NCBI GenBank assembly: GCA_903930535.1
Contig: CAIYYX010000208.1
Span: 1 to 43,778 of the forward strand
Length of the DNA: 43,778 bases
Direction of reading: 5' to 3'
Origin: an uncultured Sterolibacterium sp.
GTDB taxonomy: Bacteria > Pseudomonadota > Gammaproteobacteria > Burkholderiales > Rhodocyclaceae
A model generated the notes under the pieces. It was not told where the DNA came from and did no database searches. It saw only the letters and a program-made list of their open reading frames with translations. Both the position numbers and the translations under genes were made by a program. The first letter of the stretch is position 1, and the number at the start of each line of letters is the position of its first letter. Shown here one piece after another: positions 1-8,323 of the stretch.

Positions 1-610
1 AGCGACCGCCGTCGCGCTTGAACTTGGAGATGGCGATCTTGAGCGGATTCGAGTGATGGTCCTCGGCGGTGCCTATCATCACGAACAGCTTGGCGCGGTC
101 GAGATCCGGTCCGCCGAACTCCCAGAATGAACCGCCAATGGTGTAAATCATGCCGGCCGCCATGTTCACCGAGCAGAAGCCGCCATGCGCCGCATAGTTG
201 GGCGTGCCGAACTGGCGCGCGAACAGGCCCGTTAGCGCCTGCATCTGGTCGCGACCGGTGAATAGCGCGAACTTCTTCGGGTCTGTGGCGCGTATCTTGG
301 CGAGACGTTCCGACAGCGTCGTAAAGGCCTCCTCCCAACTGATCTCCTCGAACTCCCCCTGGCCGCGATCAGCGCCGGCGCGGCGCTTCAGGGGCTTCAT
401 CAGGCGCGCGGGCGAATACTGCTTCATGATGCCAGACGAGCCCTTGGCGCAGATCACGCCCTGGTTCAGGGGGTGATCCGGGTTGCCGTCGATATAGCGC
501 ACCTTTCCCGCCGTCATATGGACGCGGATGCCGCAGCGGCAGGCGCACATATAGCAGGTGGTCTTCTTGATTTCCTGCAATGGTTGCAATGTTGACTCTA
601 CAGCTTGCAT
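1..610 (-). CDS. soeA: Molybdopterin oxidoreductase, SoeA-like, N-terminal part
   Basis: The gene enters from the left edge and only its first 203 residues are visible. The N-terminus carries a [4Fe-4S] motif (C19, C22, C26 and C54, with an extra C24) followed by the molybdopterin-oxidoreductase start GNPDHPLNQGVICAKG. C146, in GGFCSVN, is a candidate molybdenum ligand. No Tat signal precedes the cluster, so the protein should be cytoplasmic, as known for SoeA, the catalytic subunit of membrane-bound sulfite dehydrogenase SoeABC. The only ATG after an in-frame TAA is at 610; its ribosome site is weak. The gene diverges from the plus-strand operon leading to qmo. Identity as SoeA rests on sequence resemblance and on the apr/qmo/sat context. 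A related polysulfide, thiosulfate or formate enzyme cannot be excluded, since soeB and soeC would lie outside the window. Confidence 0.72.
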   Translation of the reverse strand, partial: MQAVESTLQPLQEIKKTTCYMCACRCGIRVHMTAGKVRYIDGNPDHPLNQGVICAKGSSGIMKQYSPARLMKPLKRRAGADRGQGEFEEISWEEAFTTLSERLAKIRATDPKKFALFTGRDQMQALTGLFARQFGTPNYAAHGGFCSVNMAAGMIYTIGGSFWEFGGPDLDRAKLFVMIGTAEDHHSNPLKIAISKFKRDGGR

Positions 611-759
611 GGAGAGGGCACTGCCGGTACATTAGGAAAGTACAATATTCTCACAGCTACCACGGGGGCCACCACGGATTTTTTTATTTCCGGATAAACA
701 TCGGTGATTGTTTAGATTTGAACAACCTCTGTAGTCTCCGCTATCCACTGAAAGAAAAC

Positions 760-1158
760 ATGAGCATTCCCGATTTCAACGAAGCCGAACAACAGCAAAT
801 CAGCCAGATACTGCTGGAGCGCTATGGCCGCCTCGTGCCCTGGCAACTCGCCGAGGCGGAACTGCAACTCGACCCTGCCTCGGAGGAACTCACCAATTGT
901 CCGACACTCTACTGGTCCCAGCGCGGCGCCGAATTCATCGTCTGCAAGCTCGGCGAATCGCGCTTCCGCTGCCAGTTCTTCTATTCCGAGCATGAGCAGT
1001 TCGGCACCGGCCACGACCTCTATGAAGATTTCGGCGACTGCGTGGTGACCTTGCTGCAGGTCCAGGCCGACCATGAGAGAACGCGCTCCGGGGTGCATGG
1101 AGGCATAGCTGAAGCCAAACCCGATGAAGACGAATATCTCGGCCCGAACGTGATATGA
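760..1158 (+). CDS. Unknown protein, 132 aa
   Basis: I do not recognise this protein. It is acidic and soluble, begins MSIPDFNEAEQQQ and has no signal peptide or membrane segment. A central stretch (LYWSQRGAEFIVCKLGESRF, about residues 49-68) looks like a beta-rich core, and the tail is charged and probably disordered. The reading frame stays open upstream to 580, but the residues there look random and an AAAGAAA stretch precedes the ATG at 760, so I chose that start. Its stop overlaps the next start by four bases (ATGA), and the next gene overlaps the one after in the same way, so three genes are translationally coupled. They sit between soeA and qmoA, which suggests but does not show a link to sulfur or molybdenum-enzyme metabolism. 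Confidence 0.75.
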   Translation: MSIPDFNEAEQQQISQILLERYGRLVPWQLAEAELQLDPASEELTNCPTLYWSQRGAEFIVCKLGESRFRCQFFYSEHEQFGTGHDLYEDFGDCVVTLLQVQADHERTRSGVHGGIAEAKPDEDEYLGPNVI

Positions 1159-1349
1159 CTCTGCAGAGGGCGCGACAGTTGCTCGCAACCCAGGCATCTT
1201 TCGGCAGCGGCTACCAGAGAAACGGCGCCCGCCTGATTCTTGCCGAAGTCGCCAAGGAGCATGGCCAGGCAGAAGCCGACCGCTTGATCCGCGAGTTGTC
1301 CCTCGACGAGATCTTCGGCATACAAGTTGGCACATTCGTCGCAAAATGA
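1155..1349 (+). CDS. Unknown small protein, 64 aa
   Basis: This small soluble protein has no recognised domain. It is predicted mostly helical (MTLQRARQLLATQ, then ARLILAEVAKEHG) with no cysteine cluster and no membrane segment. It overlaps the previous gene by ATGA at 1155-1158 and the next by ATGA at 1346-1349. Such exact coupling on both sides is strong evidence that it is translated. The helix-rich make-up could suit a small partner or adaptor of the upstream 132-aa protein, but that is a guess. Confidence 0.7.
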   Translation: MTLQRARQLLATQASFGSGYQRNGARLILAEVAKEHGQAEADRLIRELSLDEIFGIQVGTFVAK

Positions 1350-1861
1350 AAATCTGCATCGTCTCCGACAGCCACGACCGCGGCCAGATGCTGGCCGCTG
1401 CGGTGGCAGAGGCGAAGACTGCAGGCGCAGAAGCCGTCATTCATTGCGGCGACCTCATCGGCGGCAACACCCTGCGCGCCGCACTCAAACTCGCCCTGCC
1501 GCTCCATGTCGTGCATGGCAACAACCTCGGCGACCCGGTCGCCATCGCCAAGCTTGCCGCTAATTCCGGCGGACTGCTCTGCTACCACGGCATGGATGCC
1601 GCCATAGAACTCGCGGGCAGGCGTATCTTCATCACCCACTATCCCCACATCGGTCGCGGCATGGCCTGCACCGGCGACTACGATCTGGTTTGCTGCGGCC
1701 ACAGCCACGAAGCGCTGGTGGTGCAGCAGGCGAGCGTCAAGGGGGGGCAAACCTGGCTGATTAATCCCGGCACGGTCGCCGGACTGGGCGTTCAAGCCGC
1801 GACCTGGATATTGGGAGACCTCGATCGGATGAACTTCGAAATCCTGACCCTGGCATCCTGA
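1346..1861 (+). CDS. YfcE/MJ0936-type metallophosphoesterase
   Basis: This 171-residue protein is a calcineurin-like phosphoesterase of the small YfcE/MJ0936 class, which hydrolyses phosphodiesters with two metal ions in the cytoplasm. The metal-binding motifs are all visible: D8-x-H10 (SDSH), G35-D36, G58-N59, H98 and the G118-H119-S-H121 pair. Its length fits the family. The start overlaps the preceding unknown gene by four bases, so it is the last member of a coupled trio. About 100 bp then separate it from qmoA. The substrate cannot be read from the sequence. Confidence 0.88.
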   Translation: MKICIVSDSHDRGQMLAAAVAEAKTAGAEAVIHCGDLIGGNTLRAALKLALPLHVVHGNNLGDPVAIAKLAANSGGLLCYHGMDAAIELAGRRIFITHYPHIGRGMACTGDYDLVCCGHSHEALVVQQASVKGGQTWLINPGTVAGLGVQAATWILGDLDRMNFEILTLAS

Positions 1862-1965
1862 GCATTCAGCATTTCTATTCCATCATAGGAAGATTTGCGC
1901 GGATAGCCGGGCAGGCTCGCTAAAATTGTCCATTCGATCAGAATGACATCCCCTGGAGGCTAGAC

Positions 1966-3264
1966 GTGACGGCTTCAATCGCAACCAGCCAGACCATACT
2001 GGTCGTCGGCGGCGGCATCGGCGGCATGACCGCAGCCCTGGAGGCCGCGGAATGCGGCAAGCAGGTGATACTGGTGGAGAGGAATCCCACCCTGGGCGGG
2101 CGCACCGCCCTGCTCTACCGCTATTTCCCGAAGATGTGCCACCCGACCTGCGGCCTCGAGATCAACCTGAAGAGGCTCAAGGGCAACCGCAAACTGCGCG
2201 TCATGACCCAGGCCGAGGTCACCGCCGTATCGGGCAGCGCCGGCGACTACACGGTGACATTGAAACTTCGCCCTCGCTACGTCAATAAGAATTGCACCGC
2301 CTGCGGCGACTGCGGTAAGTCCGTCGCAGGCGAGATGGCAAACCCCTACGACTACGGTTTGTCCAAGATCAAGCTCGCCTATCTGCCGCATGCCATGGCC
2401 TATCCGCAGCGCTATGTCCTGGATCCAGCCATCATAGGCACGCCCAACGCAGAGAAGGCGAAGGCCGCCTGCAAGGTCGGCGCCATCGATCTCGACATGA
2501 AGGAAGAAACCGTCGAGATCAAGGTCGGCTCGGTGGTCTGGGCCACCGGCTGGAAGCCTTACGACGCGGCGAAGATCCAGCCCTACGGTTACGGCCGCTT
2601 CGCCAACGTCGTCACCAGCGTCGAGTTCGAGCGCCTGGCCGACCCGCGCGGGCCCACTGGCGGCAAACTGCTTCGCCCCTCTGACGGACAGCCCGCGAAG
2701 AACATCGCCTTCATCCAGTGCGCAGGCTCGCGCGACGAGAATCATCTGCGCCACTGCTCGCGCATCTGCTGCATGGCTTCCTTGAAGCAGACACACTACG
2801 TACGCGAAGCCTATGCCGACGATGCTGCCGGCCCCGGCAAGTCGACTATCTATTACATCGATATCCGCGCCATCGACCGCTTCGAGGATTTCTACAAGAA
2901 GGTGCAAGAGGACCCGACGGTTCAGTTCGTCAAGTCCAAGGTGGCCAGCATCAAACAGAATGCAAGCGCCAATCTGATCCTGCACGGCGTGGACACCGAG
3001 GGCTATCACCGCTATGCACAGGAACACGATCTCGTCGTCCTGGCCATCGGCATGGAGCCCGAAGCCAACGGCATCAAGCTGCCTGCAGACATGCTTGTCG
3101 ACTCCTCCGGCTTCATCGAAGGCTCGAAAGACGGCGGCCAGTTCGCCGCAGGCTCAGCGGCAAGTCCGACAGACGTCAATCGCTCGGTGCAAAGCGCCAC
3201 GGCGGCGGCATTGCGGGCGATCCAGGTAGTGCATAGGACAGCCGCCGTAGAAGAGGCAACATGA
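1966..3264 (+). CDS. qmoA: Quinone-interacting oxidoreductase subunit QmoA
   Basis: QmoA is a HdrA-like FAD protein that works with QmoB to move electrons between APS reductase and the quinone pool. The 432-residue protein has a dinucleotide-binding start (VVGGGIGGMTAALEAAE, from residue 13), the FPKMCHPTCGLEIN stretch with C58 and C62, a CTACGDC cluster (C110, C113, C116) and a second group CAGSRD...HCSRICC (C252, C264, C268, C269). The GTG start at 1966 is supported by GGAGG at 1955-1959. Length fits the family. Its position before qmoB and hdrCB, in a window with aprBA and sat, supports the call. In sulfur oxidizers the complex is thought to run in the direction that accepts electrons from AprBA. 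Confidence 0.93.
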   Translation: MTASIATSQTILVVGGGIGGMTAALEAAECGKQVILVERNPTLGGRTALLYRYFPKMCHPTCGLEINLKRLKGNRKLRVMTQAEVTAVSGSAGDYTVTLKLRPRYVNKNCTACGDCGKSVAGEMANPYDYGLSKIKLAYLPHAMAYPQRYVLDPAIIGTPNAEKAKAACKVGAIDLDMKEETVEIKVGSVVWATGWKPYDAAKIQPYGYGRFANVVTSVEFERLADPRGPTGGKLLRPSDGQPAKNIAFIQCAGSRDENHLRHCSRICCMASLKQTHYVREAYADDAAGPGKSTIYYIDIRAIDRFEDFYKKVQEDPTVQFVKSKVASIKQNASANLILHGVDTEGYHRYAQEHDLVVLAIGMEPEANGIKLPADMLVDSSGFIEGSKDGGQFAAGSAASPTDVNRSVQSATAAALRAIQVVHRTAAVEEAT

Positions 3265-3267
3265 TGA

Positions 3268-3314
3268 CCTATCTCCCAACCCCTTTCCCGCGGAAAGGGG
3301 TGACTGCGGTTCAG
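3268..3314 (+). repeat. 47-bp palindromic repeat, copy 1 (qmoA-qmoB gap)
   Basis: A 47-bp element with a hairpin core CCCCTTTCCCGCGGAAAGGGG lies between qmoA and qmoB. It matches the reverse complement of 8494-8540 at 42 of 47 positions by direct comparison. The hairpin is inside an operon, so it may tune the qmoA:qmoB transcript ratio; that is inference. Confidence 0.75.
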
Positions 3315-3378
3315 CCGCTATCGCGGCTTCCAAATATTGATTCGCTGCCCCCTTGGGGCGGCCCTGCGGAGGCAGCAA

Positions 3379-5583
3379 ATGGCTGAAATGAAGACTGCCG
3401 CGTATCTTTGCGCCGGCTGCGGCCTGGGCGAGAGGCTCGATCTGGGCCAGATGGAAAAGATCGCGCAGAAGGAAGGCAAAATGGCTTTGGTCAGACGCCA
3501 TGACTTCCTCTGCTCGAGCGAAGGTGTGGCGCTGATCAGGGACGACATAGAGAAGGAAGCCGTCAGCCATGTCGTGATCGCGGCCTGCTCGCGTCGTGCG
3601 AAGACAGAGGCCTTCGATTTCCCGACGGTGGCAATGAGTCGCGCCAACCTGCGCGAAGGCGTGATCTGGATCGTCGCCGAGGGCGCGGAGCACGATGAGG
3701 TGCGCCAGGAGATGGCTAACGACTATCTGCGCATGGGTTGCGCAGAGTTGAAGAAAATGAAGCTGCCCGAGGGCAACCCGAACAAGGCCGGCAACAAGAC
3801 CGTCCTGGTGGTCGGCGCCGGCATCTCCGGCATGACGGCGGCCCTGGAGACGGCGAAGACCGGCTATGAGGTCGTGCTGGTCGAGAAGAGCGGAGAACTC
3901 GGCGGCTGGGCAGCCAAACTCTGGAAGCGCGTGCCGAGCAGAGCGCCCTATGACAAGCCGCAAGACACAGGCGTTGCAGAGCTTGCGGCGCAGGTGACGA
4001 GTCATCAGAAAATCCGCGTGCATCTGAATTCGACCCTGGCCGAGACGGCCGGTGCGCCCGGACGCTTCAAGGTCAAGATCGCGAAAGAAAGCGGCGCGGT
4101 CGCGGAAGAAGAAGTCGGTGCCATCATACAGGCCAGCGGCTTCGAAAGTTACGACATAGCCAAGCTGCCCGAACTGGGCGGCGGATTGCCCCATGTCACA
4201 GACCAGGCAGGCCTCGAAGTTCTGGCCAAGACTGCGAATGGCAAGCCCATCAAACGTGCGGATGGCGGCGAAATCAAGTCGGTGGCCTTCGTTCAATGCG
4301 CGGGACAAAGAGACGATACCGGCACCCATCTGCCCTACTGCTCGGGTCACTGCTGTGCGACCAGCATCAAGCAGGCGATGTACTTCAAGGATGCCAATCC
4401 GGAAGTCGACACCGTCGTGCTCTACACCGATCTGCGTGTGCCCGGCATGGGTGAGGATTTCTACCGTAGCGCCCAGGAGAAGGGCGTGATCTTCACCAAG
4501 GCCAAGGTCTCCAAGGTCGAGTCGGCGGGAGCCGCAAGCCGGGTGAATTTCCGCGACCTGATACTCGACGAGGAGGTCGCCATGGAGGCGGATCTCGTCG
4601 TTCTCGCCACGGGACAAGTGCCCAACTCCGGCGTCAATATCGACCTGCCCGATGAGGACGAGACCAAGTCTAAGCAGGTCTCCATACTCAACCTCAACTA
4701 TCGCCAGGGCAAGGATCTGCCGCAACTCACGCACGGCCTGACCGACTCGCATTTCATCTGTTTCCCCTACGAGACGCGCCGCACAGGCATTTATGCCGCC
4801 GGTCCGGTGCGCCGGCCGATGGATATCTTGCAGGCAACGGAAGACGCAACCGGTGCGGCCATGAAGGCGATCCAGGCGGTGGAGAATGCCGATGCAGGTC
4901 GCGCATCGCATCCACGCGTGGGCGACCTTTCCTACCCGATCGTGCGACTGGAAGGCTGCACCCAGTGCAAGCGCTGCACGGTGGAGTGCCCCTTCGGTGC
5001 CATCGACGAGGACGAGCGGCGCTTCCCGGTCTTCAACGAAAGCCGCTGCCGGCGCTGCGGCACCTGCATGGGCGCCTGCCCGGTGCGGGTGATCTCCTTC
5101 GAGAACTATTCGGTGGACACCGTCGGCAACCAGATCAAGGCGGTGGACATGCCCGACGAGTTCTCGGAGAAGCCGCGCATCCTGATCCTGGCCTGCGAGA
5201 ACGACGCCTATCCGGCGCTCGACATGGCCGGCCTTTCTCGCCATGTCTATTCAGCCTTTGTTCGTGCGATTCCGGTGCGCTGCCTGGGTTCAGTCAATTC
5301 CATCTGGATCACCGATGCGTTGAACTCCGGCTACGATGGCGTCATGATGATGGGCTGCAAGCATGGCGAAAACTACCAGTGCCATTTCGTCAAGGGCTCC
5401 GAACTCGCCAATTACCGCATGAGCAAGATCGACGACACCCTGAAACAGTTGGGCCTGGAGGTCGAGCGCGTCGCCAGCTACGAGGTGGCGATTACCGACA
5501 ATGCGCGAGTGGCTACCCTGATCAACGACTATGTGGCGAAAATCGTCGAGATCGGCATGTCGCCCATGAAGGGCTTCGGCTAA
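3379..5583 (+). CDS. qmoB: Quinone-interacting oxidoreductase subunit QmoB
   Basis: QmoB is the large HdrA-like partner of QmoA. The 734-residue protein starts with a CAGCG cysteine stretch (about 11-15), then has a FAD-binding site VVGAGISGMTAALE (about 144-157) and the QmoA-like CAGQRDD...YCSGHCC stretch. Two [4Fe-4S] ferredoxin motifs follow (C527, C530, C533, C537 and C557, C560, C563, C567). The C-terminal domain from about residue 600 (ILACENDAYPALD, MMGCKHGENYQCHF) is of the MvhD type, known from electron-bifurcating hydrogenase/heterodisulfide reductase systems. The frame is open from 3337, but GGAGG at 3368-3372 lies six bases before the ATG at 3379. Downstream genes follow within 11 bp. 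Confidence 0.93.
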   Translation: MAEMKTAAYLCAGCGLGERLDLGQMEKIAQKEGKMALVRRHDFLCSSEGVALIRDDIEKEAVSHVVIAACSRRAKTEAFDFPTVAMSRANLREGVIWIVAEGAEHDEVRQEMANDYLRMGCAELKKMKLPEGNPNKAGNKTVLVVGAGISGMTAALETAKTGYEVVLVEKSGELGGWAAKLWKRVPSRAPYDKPQDTGVAELAAQVTSHQKIRVHLNSTLAETAGAPGRFKVKIAKESGAVAEEEVGAIIQASGFESYDIAKLPELGGGLPHVTDQAGLEVLAKTANGKPIKRADGGEIKSVAFVQCAGQRDDTGTHLPYCSGHCCATSIKQAMYFKDANPEVDTVVLYTDLRVPGMGEDFYRSAQEKGVIFTKAKVSKVESAGAASRVNFRDLILDEEVAMEADLVVLATGQVPNSGVNIDLPDEDETKSKQVSILNLNYRQGKDLPQLTHGLTDSHFICFPYETRRTGIYAAGPVRRPMDILQATEDATGAAMKAIQAVENADAGRASHPRVGDLSYPIVRLEGCTQCKRCTVECPFGAIDEDERRFPVFNESRCRRCGTCMGACPVRVISFENYSVDTVGNQIKAVDMPDEFSEKPRILILACENDAYPALDMAGLSRHVYSAFVRAIPVRCLGSVNSIWITDALNSGYDGVMMMGCKHGENYQCHFVKGSELANYRMSKIDDTLKQLGLEVERVASYEVAITDNARVATLINDYVAKIVEIGMSPMKGFG

Positions 5584-5594
5584 GGAATGAGGAA

Positions 5595-6218
5595 ATGAGC
5601 GATCACAACAACCAGGCCGTGGCGCGCTATCGCAACGACTTCCTGAAGGAAGTCGAGGAACACGTCGAAGAAGGCGAATGGGTCAAGATGTGCATGCAGT
5701 GCGGCGTCTGCGCCGGCTCCTGCCCCCTGGGCGCGCACTGGGAGCATACACCGCAGAAGCTATTCATGATGATACGTGCAGGAAAGCGCGAAGAGGTCTT
5801 GCGCTCAGACGCGATGTGGATGTGCACCTCCTGCTATAACTGCGTGGTGCGCTGCCCCAGGCATCTGCCCATCACCCATATCATGCACGGCCTGGCGAGC
5901 TACGCCCACCGCCTGGGCTTGGCGCCCAAGAATCAGCCGACGCGCGAGTTCGCCAAGATTTTCTGGGACAACCTGGTGAATAAAGGCAGGGTCAATGAGT
6001 TGAAACTCACGCTCGCTCTCTACTTCAAGGACGGACTCGTTCAAGGCATCAAGAACGCACTGGCCATGCAAAGCATAGGCCTCGGGATGGTGAAGGCGAA
6101 GCGTCTTAACCCGATGGAAATCTTCGGCGGCCATGGCTTGAGGGATCTCAAGGGCTTCCAGGCCATCGTGGCCAAGGCGCGCGAGATCGAGGACAAGAAG
6201 AAGGGTTACACGAACTAA
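5595..6218 (+). CDS. hdrC: HdrC-like iron-sulfur protein replacing QmoC
   Basis: This 207-residue soluble protein carries two [4Fe-4S] ferredoxin motifs, C33-x2-C36-x2-C39-x3-C43 and C77-x2-C80-x2-C83-x3-C87, in the layout of heterodisulfide reductase subunit C and of the N-terminal part of QmoC. It lacks the cytochrome-b-like transmembrane half found in full QmoC. The ATG at 5595 follows GAGGAA closely. It starts 11 bp after qmoB and is followed by the HdrB-like gene. The role is probably to pass electrons between QmoAB and HdrB. Confidence 0.9.
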   Translation: MSDHNNQAVARYRNDFLKEVEEHVEEGEWVKMCMQCGVCAGSCPLGAHWEHTPQKLFMMIRAGKREEVLRSDAMWMCTSCYNCVVRCPRHLPITHIMHGLASYAHRLGLAPKNQPTREFAKIFWDNLVNKGRVNELKLTLALYFKDGLVQGIKNALAMQSIGLGMVKAKRLNPMEIFGGHGLRDLKGFQAIVAKAREIEDKKKGYTN

Positions 6219-6244
6219 TTTGTCCCACGGGACTCCCTACGGCC

Positions 6245-6300
6245 GTAGGTCGGGCTTTAGCCCGACGCCGCGGCCAATGTCGGCCTGAAGGCCGACCTAC
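6245..6300. repeat. REP-like inverted pair, copy 1
   Basis: Two 22-bp units face each other. One is at 6245-6266 (GTAGGTCGGGC-TTTA-GCCCGAC with a 7-bp stem) and the other at 6279-6300 (GTCGGCCTGAAGGCCGACC followed by TAC, with an 8-bp stem). The outer GTAGGTCGG and CCGACCTAC also pair. Related pairs occur at 14932-14984 and 25980-26066. This copy lies between hdrC and hdrB. Confidence 0.85.
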
Positions 6301-6323
6301 AGGAAATAGCGGAGAAACACCAA

Positions 6324-7223
6324 ATGGCAAAAAAGGAATATGCGTTCTACCCCGGCTGCTCATCGCAGCTGAAGGCCTCGGCCTCAAATTATCTGACCTC
6401 GGTGAACTCGATGTGCAAGACGCTGGACGTCAAGCTCACCGAGATCCCCGACTGGAACTGCTGCGGCGCTTCGATCGGCTATGCGGAAGGCGGAGAGCTG
6501 CCGCGCGTGGCCATCAATGCGCGCAACTTTGCCCTGGCCGAGACCCATCTGCCCGGCCAGGACATCGTCGCCACCTGTGCCGCCTGCTGGCTCGGCGCGC
6601 GGGAATCGAAGGAGCGGCTGGACAACAACAGCGTCTTGATGAGAGACACCAACGAGGCGCTCGCCGCGGCGGGTCTGCACTACAAGGCCGAAGTCAATAT
6701 CCGTCACATGGTCGAGGTGCTGATAGAAGACTTCGGCTTCGACGAACTGAAGAAACCGGTGAAGAAATCCCTCGAAGGCGTGAAGTTCGCGGGCTATGTC
6801 GGCTGCCAGACCAACAGGCCCTTCGGCATTGACGGCGAATCCTTCGAGAACCCGAAGTATCTCGACAAGCTGGTCGAGACCTTAGGCGGCGAAGCGGTCG
6901 ACAGCTACGATCAGAAAGTCACCTGCTGCGGCGGCGCCCTGGCCTTCTCCGAACCCGAGAAAAGCCAGAAGCAAATCCGCGACATCGTCGAGTCAGCCTA
7001 CGACCACGGCGCCGAAATGATCGTCACGCCCTGCCCGCTGTGCCAGGCCAATGTGGAAGTTTATCAGTCCGAGATCAACAAGAAGCAGGGCACGAAGTTC
7101 AACATGCCGGTGCTCTATTATTCCCAACTCATGGCCGTGGCCTACGGCGGCAGCATGAAGGATGCGGGCCTCGACGGACAACTGATCCGCGCGGAGAAGC
7201 TCAACGCCATCACCCAGAAGTAA
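6324..7223 (+). CDS. hdrB: HdrB-like protein with two CCG domains
   Basis: This 299-residue protein has two complete cysteine-rich CCG domains: C12, then C46-C47-G and C85-x2-C88; and C161, then C201-C202-G and C237-x2-C240. This is the pattern known in HdrB, where each domain binds a noncubane [4Fe-4S] cluster for disulfide chemistry, and in the related SdhE and GlpC proteins. It ends the qmoA-qmoB-hdrC-hdrB operon. With HdrC it takes the place of the membrane subunit QmoC, so the route to the quinone pool is not obvious. A REP-like pair separates it from hdrC. Its last 14 bases overlap the end of the converging gene. Confidence 0.92.
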   Translation: MAKKEYAFYPGCSSQLKASASNYLTSVNSMCKTLDVKLTEIPDWNCCGASIGYAEGGELPRVAINARNFALAETHLPGQDIVATCAACWLGARESKERLDNNSVLMRDTNEALAAAGLHYKAEVNIRHMVEVLIEDFGFDELKKPVKKSLEGVKFAGYVGCQTNRPFGIDGESFENPKYLDKLVETLGGEAVDSYDQKVTCCGGALAFSEPEKSQKQIRDIVESAYDHGAEMIVTPCPLCQANVEVYQSEINKKQGTKFNMPVLYYSQLMAVAYGGSMKDAGLDGQLIRAEKLNAITQK

Positions 7224-7857
7224 GCTGCTCCAGCCAGAAGATTGCCGCAACGAACAGGAACACGACGAACTCCAGCAGACTCACCCAGAGGATCATGCGC
7301 ACGATGCGGCGTTGGCGCGGCGGCATGCCCAGCATGAAATGTCCGGTCCACCAGCGGTAACCGGGCAACCAGCAGTAGCGGTTCAGTCCTGAAATATGTC
7401 CACGAATCGCGGCGAGCCAGGGAACCAGACTGCGATCCACTTCCTTGAACCGCTCATCGCTTTGCTCATCGACCGGATGGTAACAATCGGTGATGGTCAG
7501 CGACGATCCGCCCTCAGCCGGTCCTATCCTGAACTCGGTTGTCGCCTTGAGGCCACTGTCATAGCTTAGGGTCAGGCCTTCGCAACCCGACTCGACGACT
7601 ATCGTCACCTCGTAGCTGCAGCCGTTCGTTTCGTTCGATGCCCTGAACCTAAAACGGCGAGGCAGGTCTGCCTCTTCAAACCAGTCTGAGATGTCGAGAT
7701 GGGGATTGAGGCGGAACAGCCGCTCTATATCCGACAAGAAGATGAGACTGTCTTGCGCTGGCAGCGGCATATCGGCTTTGGCCCAGGCGGCGTTTCCCGG
7801 CGCAGGCGGTTCCTCAGAGTTCGCTTCGCCCTCGGCGGTGGCACCGCCGGGCTTCAT
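7210..7857 (-). CDS. Unknown membrane-anchored protein, START-like fold suspected
   Basis: This 215-residue protein has an acidic, proline-rich N-terminus (about 1-30). A central alpha/beta region (FLSDIERLFRLNPHLDISDW to about residue 150) resembles SRPBCC/START-like ligand-binding folds by eye. One transmembrane helix lies near the C-terminus (ILWVSLLEFVVFLFVAAIFW, about 189-208). A signal peptide is absent, so the folded domain is probably cytoplasmic. Its ATG overlaps the stop of the universal stress gene (ATGA at 7854-7857), making it the last gene of the rhodanese/exporter operon. It overlaps the end of hdrB by 14 bp, tail to tail. The family assignment is tentative. Confidence 0.75.
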   Translation of the reverse strand: MKPGGATAEGEANSEEPPAPGNAAWAKADMPLPAQDSLIFLSDIERLFRLNPHLDISDWFEEADLPRRFRFRASNETNGCSYEVTIVVESGCEGLTLSYDSGLKATTEFRIGPAEGGSSLTITDCYHPVDEQSDERFKEVDRSLVPWLAAIRGHISGLNRYCWLPGYRWWTGHFMLGMPPRQRRIVRMILWVSLLEFVVFLFVAAIFWLEQLTSG

Positions 7858-8318
7858 CTTCGACTGGCAATCAACAGCGGGCAGACGAGATCGCGCACCA
7901 AATGTTCCAGGTTCATGCGCGAGCGCAGACCCAACACAGCTTTCGCGCGGGGCGGGCCGATGACCACCAGATCAGCCTTTTCACCGACGGCGATGGCGAC
8001 GACACATTCGGCGGGGTCGCCAAAACGCACCACCGCCTTGTAGCCCAGTCCCCGCTCGGCGCAGTTCGCCTCGACGACAGCGAGTTCGCGCTTCGCATCG
8101 TTCTCGAGAAGTTTCTCGACGTACTGCGCGAAGTCGTCGCGCGTCGAAGCATTATTAAGCCAGTCGTCACCTTGCATACCGGCCCACAGTTCAGGCACCA
8201 CCAGGCAATGGACAATGGTGGTCTGGCCAGGACGAGCTACGTCATAGGCCAGTTGTTCGGCAAGTGCCGCGCCCTCGGTGCCGTGATGGCAGAGAAGCAG
8301 GACCGAGGGTGTCTGCAT
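7854..8318 (-). CDS. Universal stress protein (UspA family)
   Basis: This 154-residue cytoplasmic protein fits a single Usp domain. It has a beta-strand start (MQTPSVLLLCHHGTEGA) and the family's C-terminal nucleotide-binding stretch, here VVIGPPRAKAVLGLRSRMNLEHLVRDLVCPLLIA, which corresponds to the G-x2-G-x9-GS/T region but is altered (GLRSRMN instead of GS-V). ATP binding is therefore uncertain. The frame is open farther upstream, but the ATG at 8318 is where family-like sequence begins. It follows the 42-aa membrane peptide gene by 5 bp and overlaps the next gene by four bases. Its role in the exporter operon is unknown; Usp proteins often regulate transporters. Confidence 0.82.
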   Translation of the reverse strand: MQTPSVLLLCHHGTEGAALAEQLAYDVARPGQTTIVHCLVVPELWAGMQGDDWLNNASTRDDFAQYVEKLLENDAKRELAVVEANCAERGLGYKAVVRFGDPAECVVAIAVGEKADLVVIGPPRAKAVLGLRSRMNLEHLVRDLVCPLLIASRR

Positions 8319-8323
8319 GAAGA

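Noticed and set aside
1895..1926. TTGCGC and TAAAAT as a promoter for qmoA
   Set aside because: The spacer is 20 bases, too long for a normal sigma-70 promoter.
3154..5244. 696-codon open frame antisense to qmoB
   Set aside because: It mirrors a strongly supported gene; its protein is rich in His/Arg/Leu with no motif, as expected from the complement of GC-rich coding sequence.
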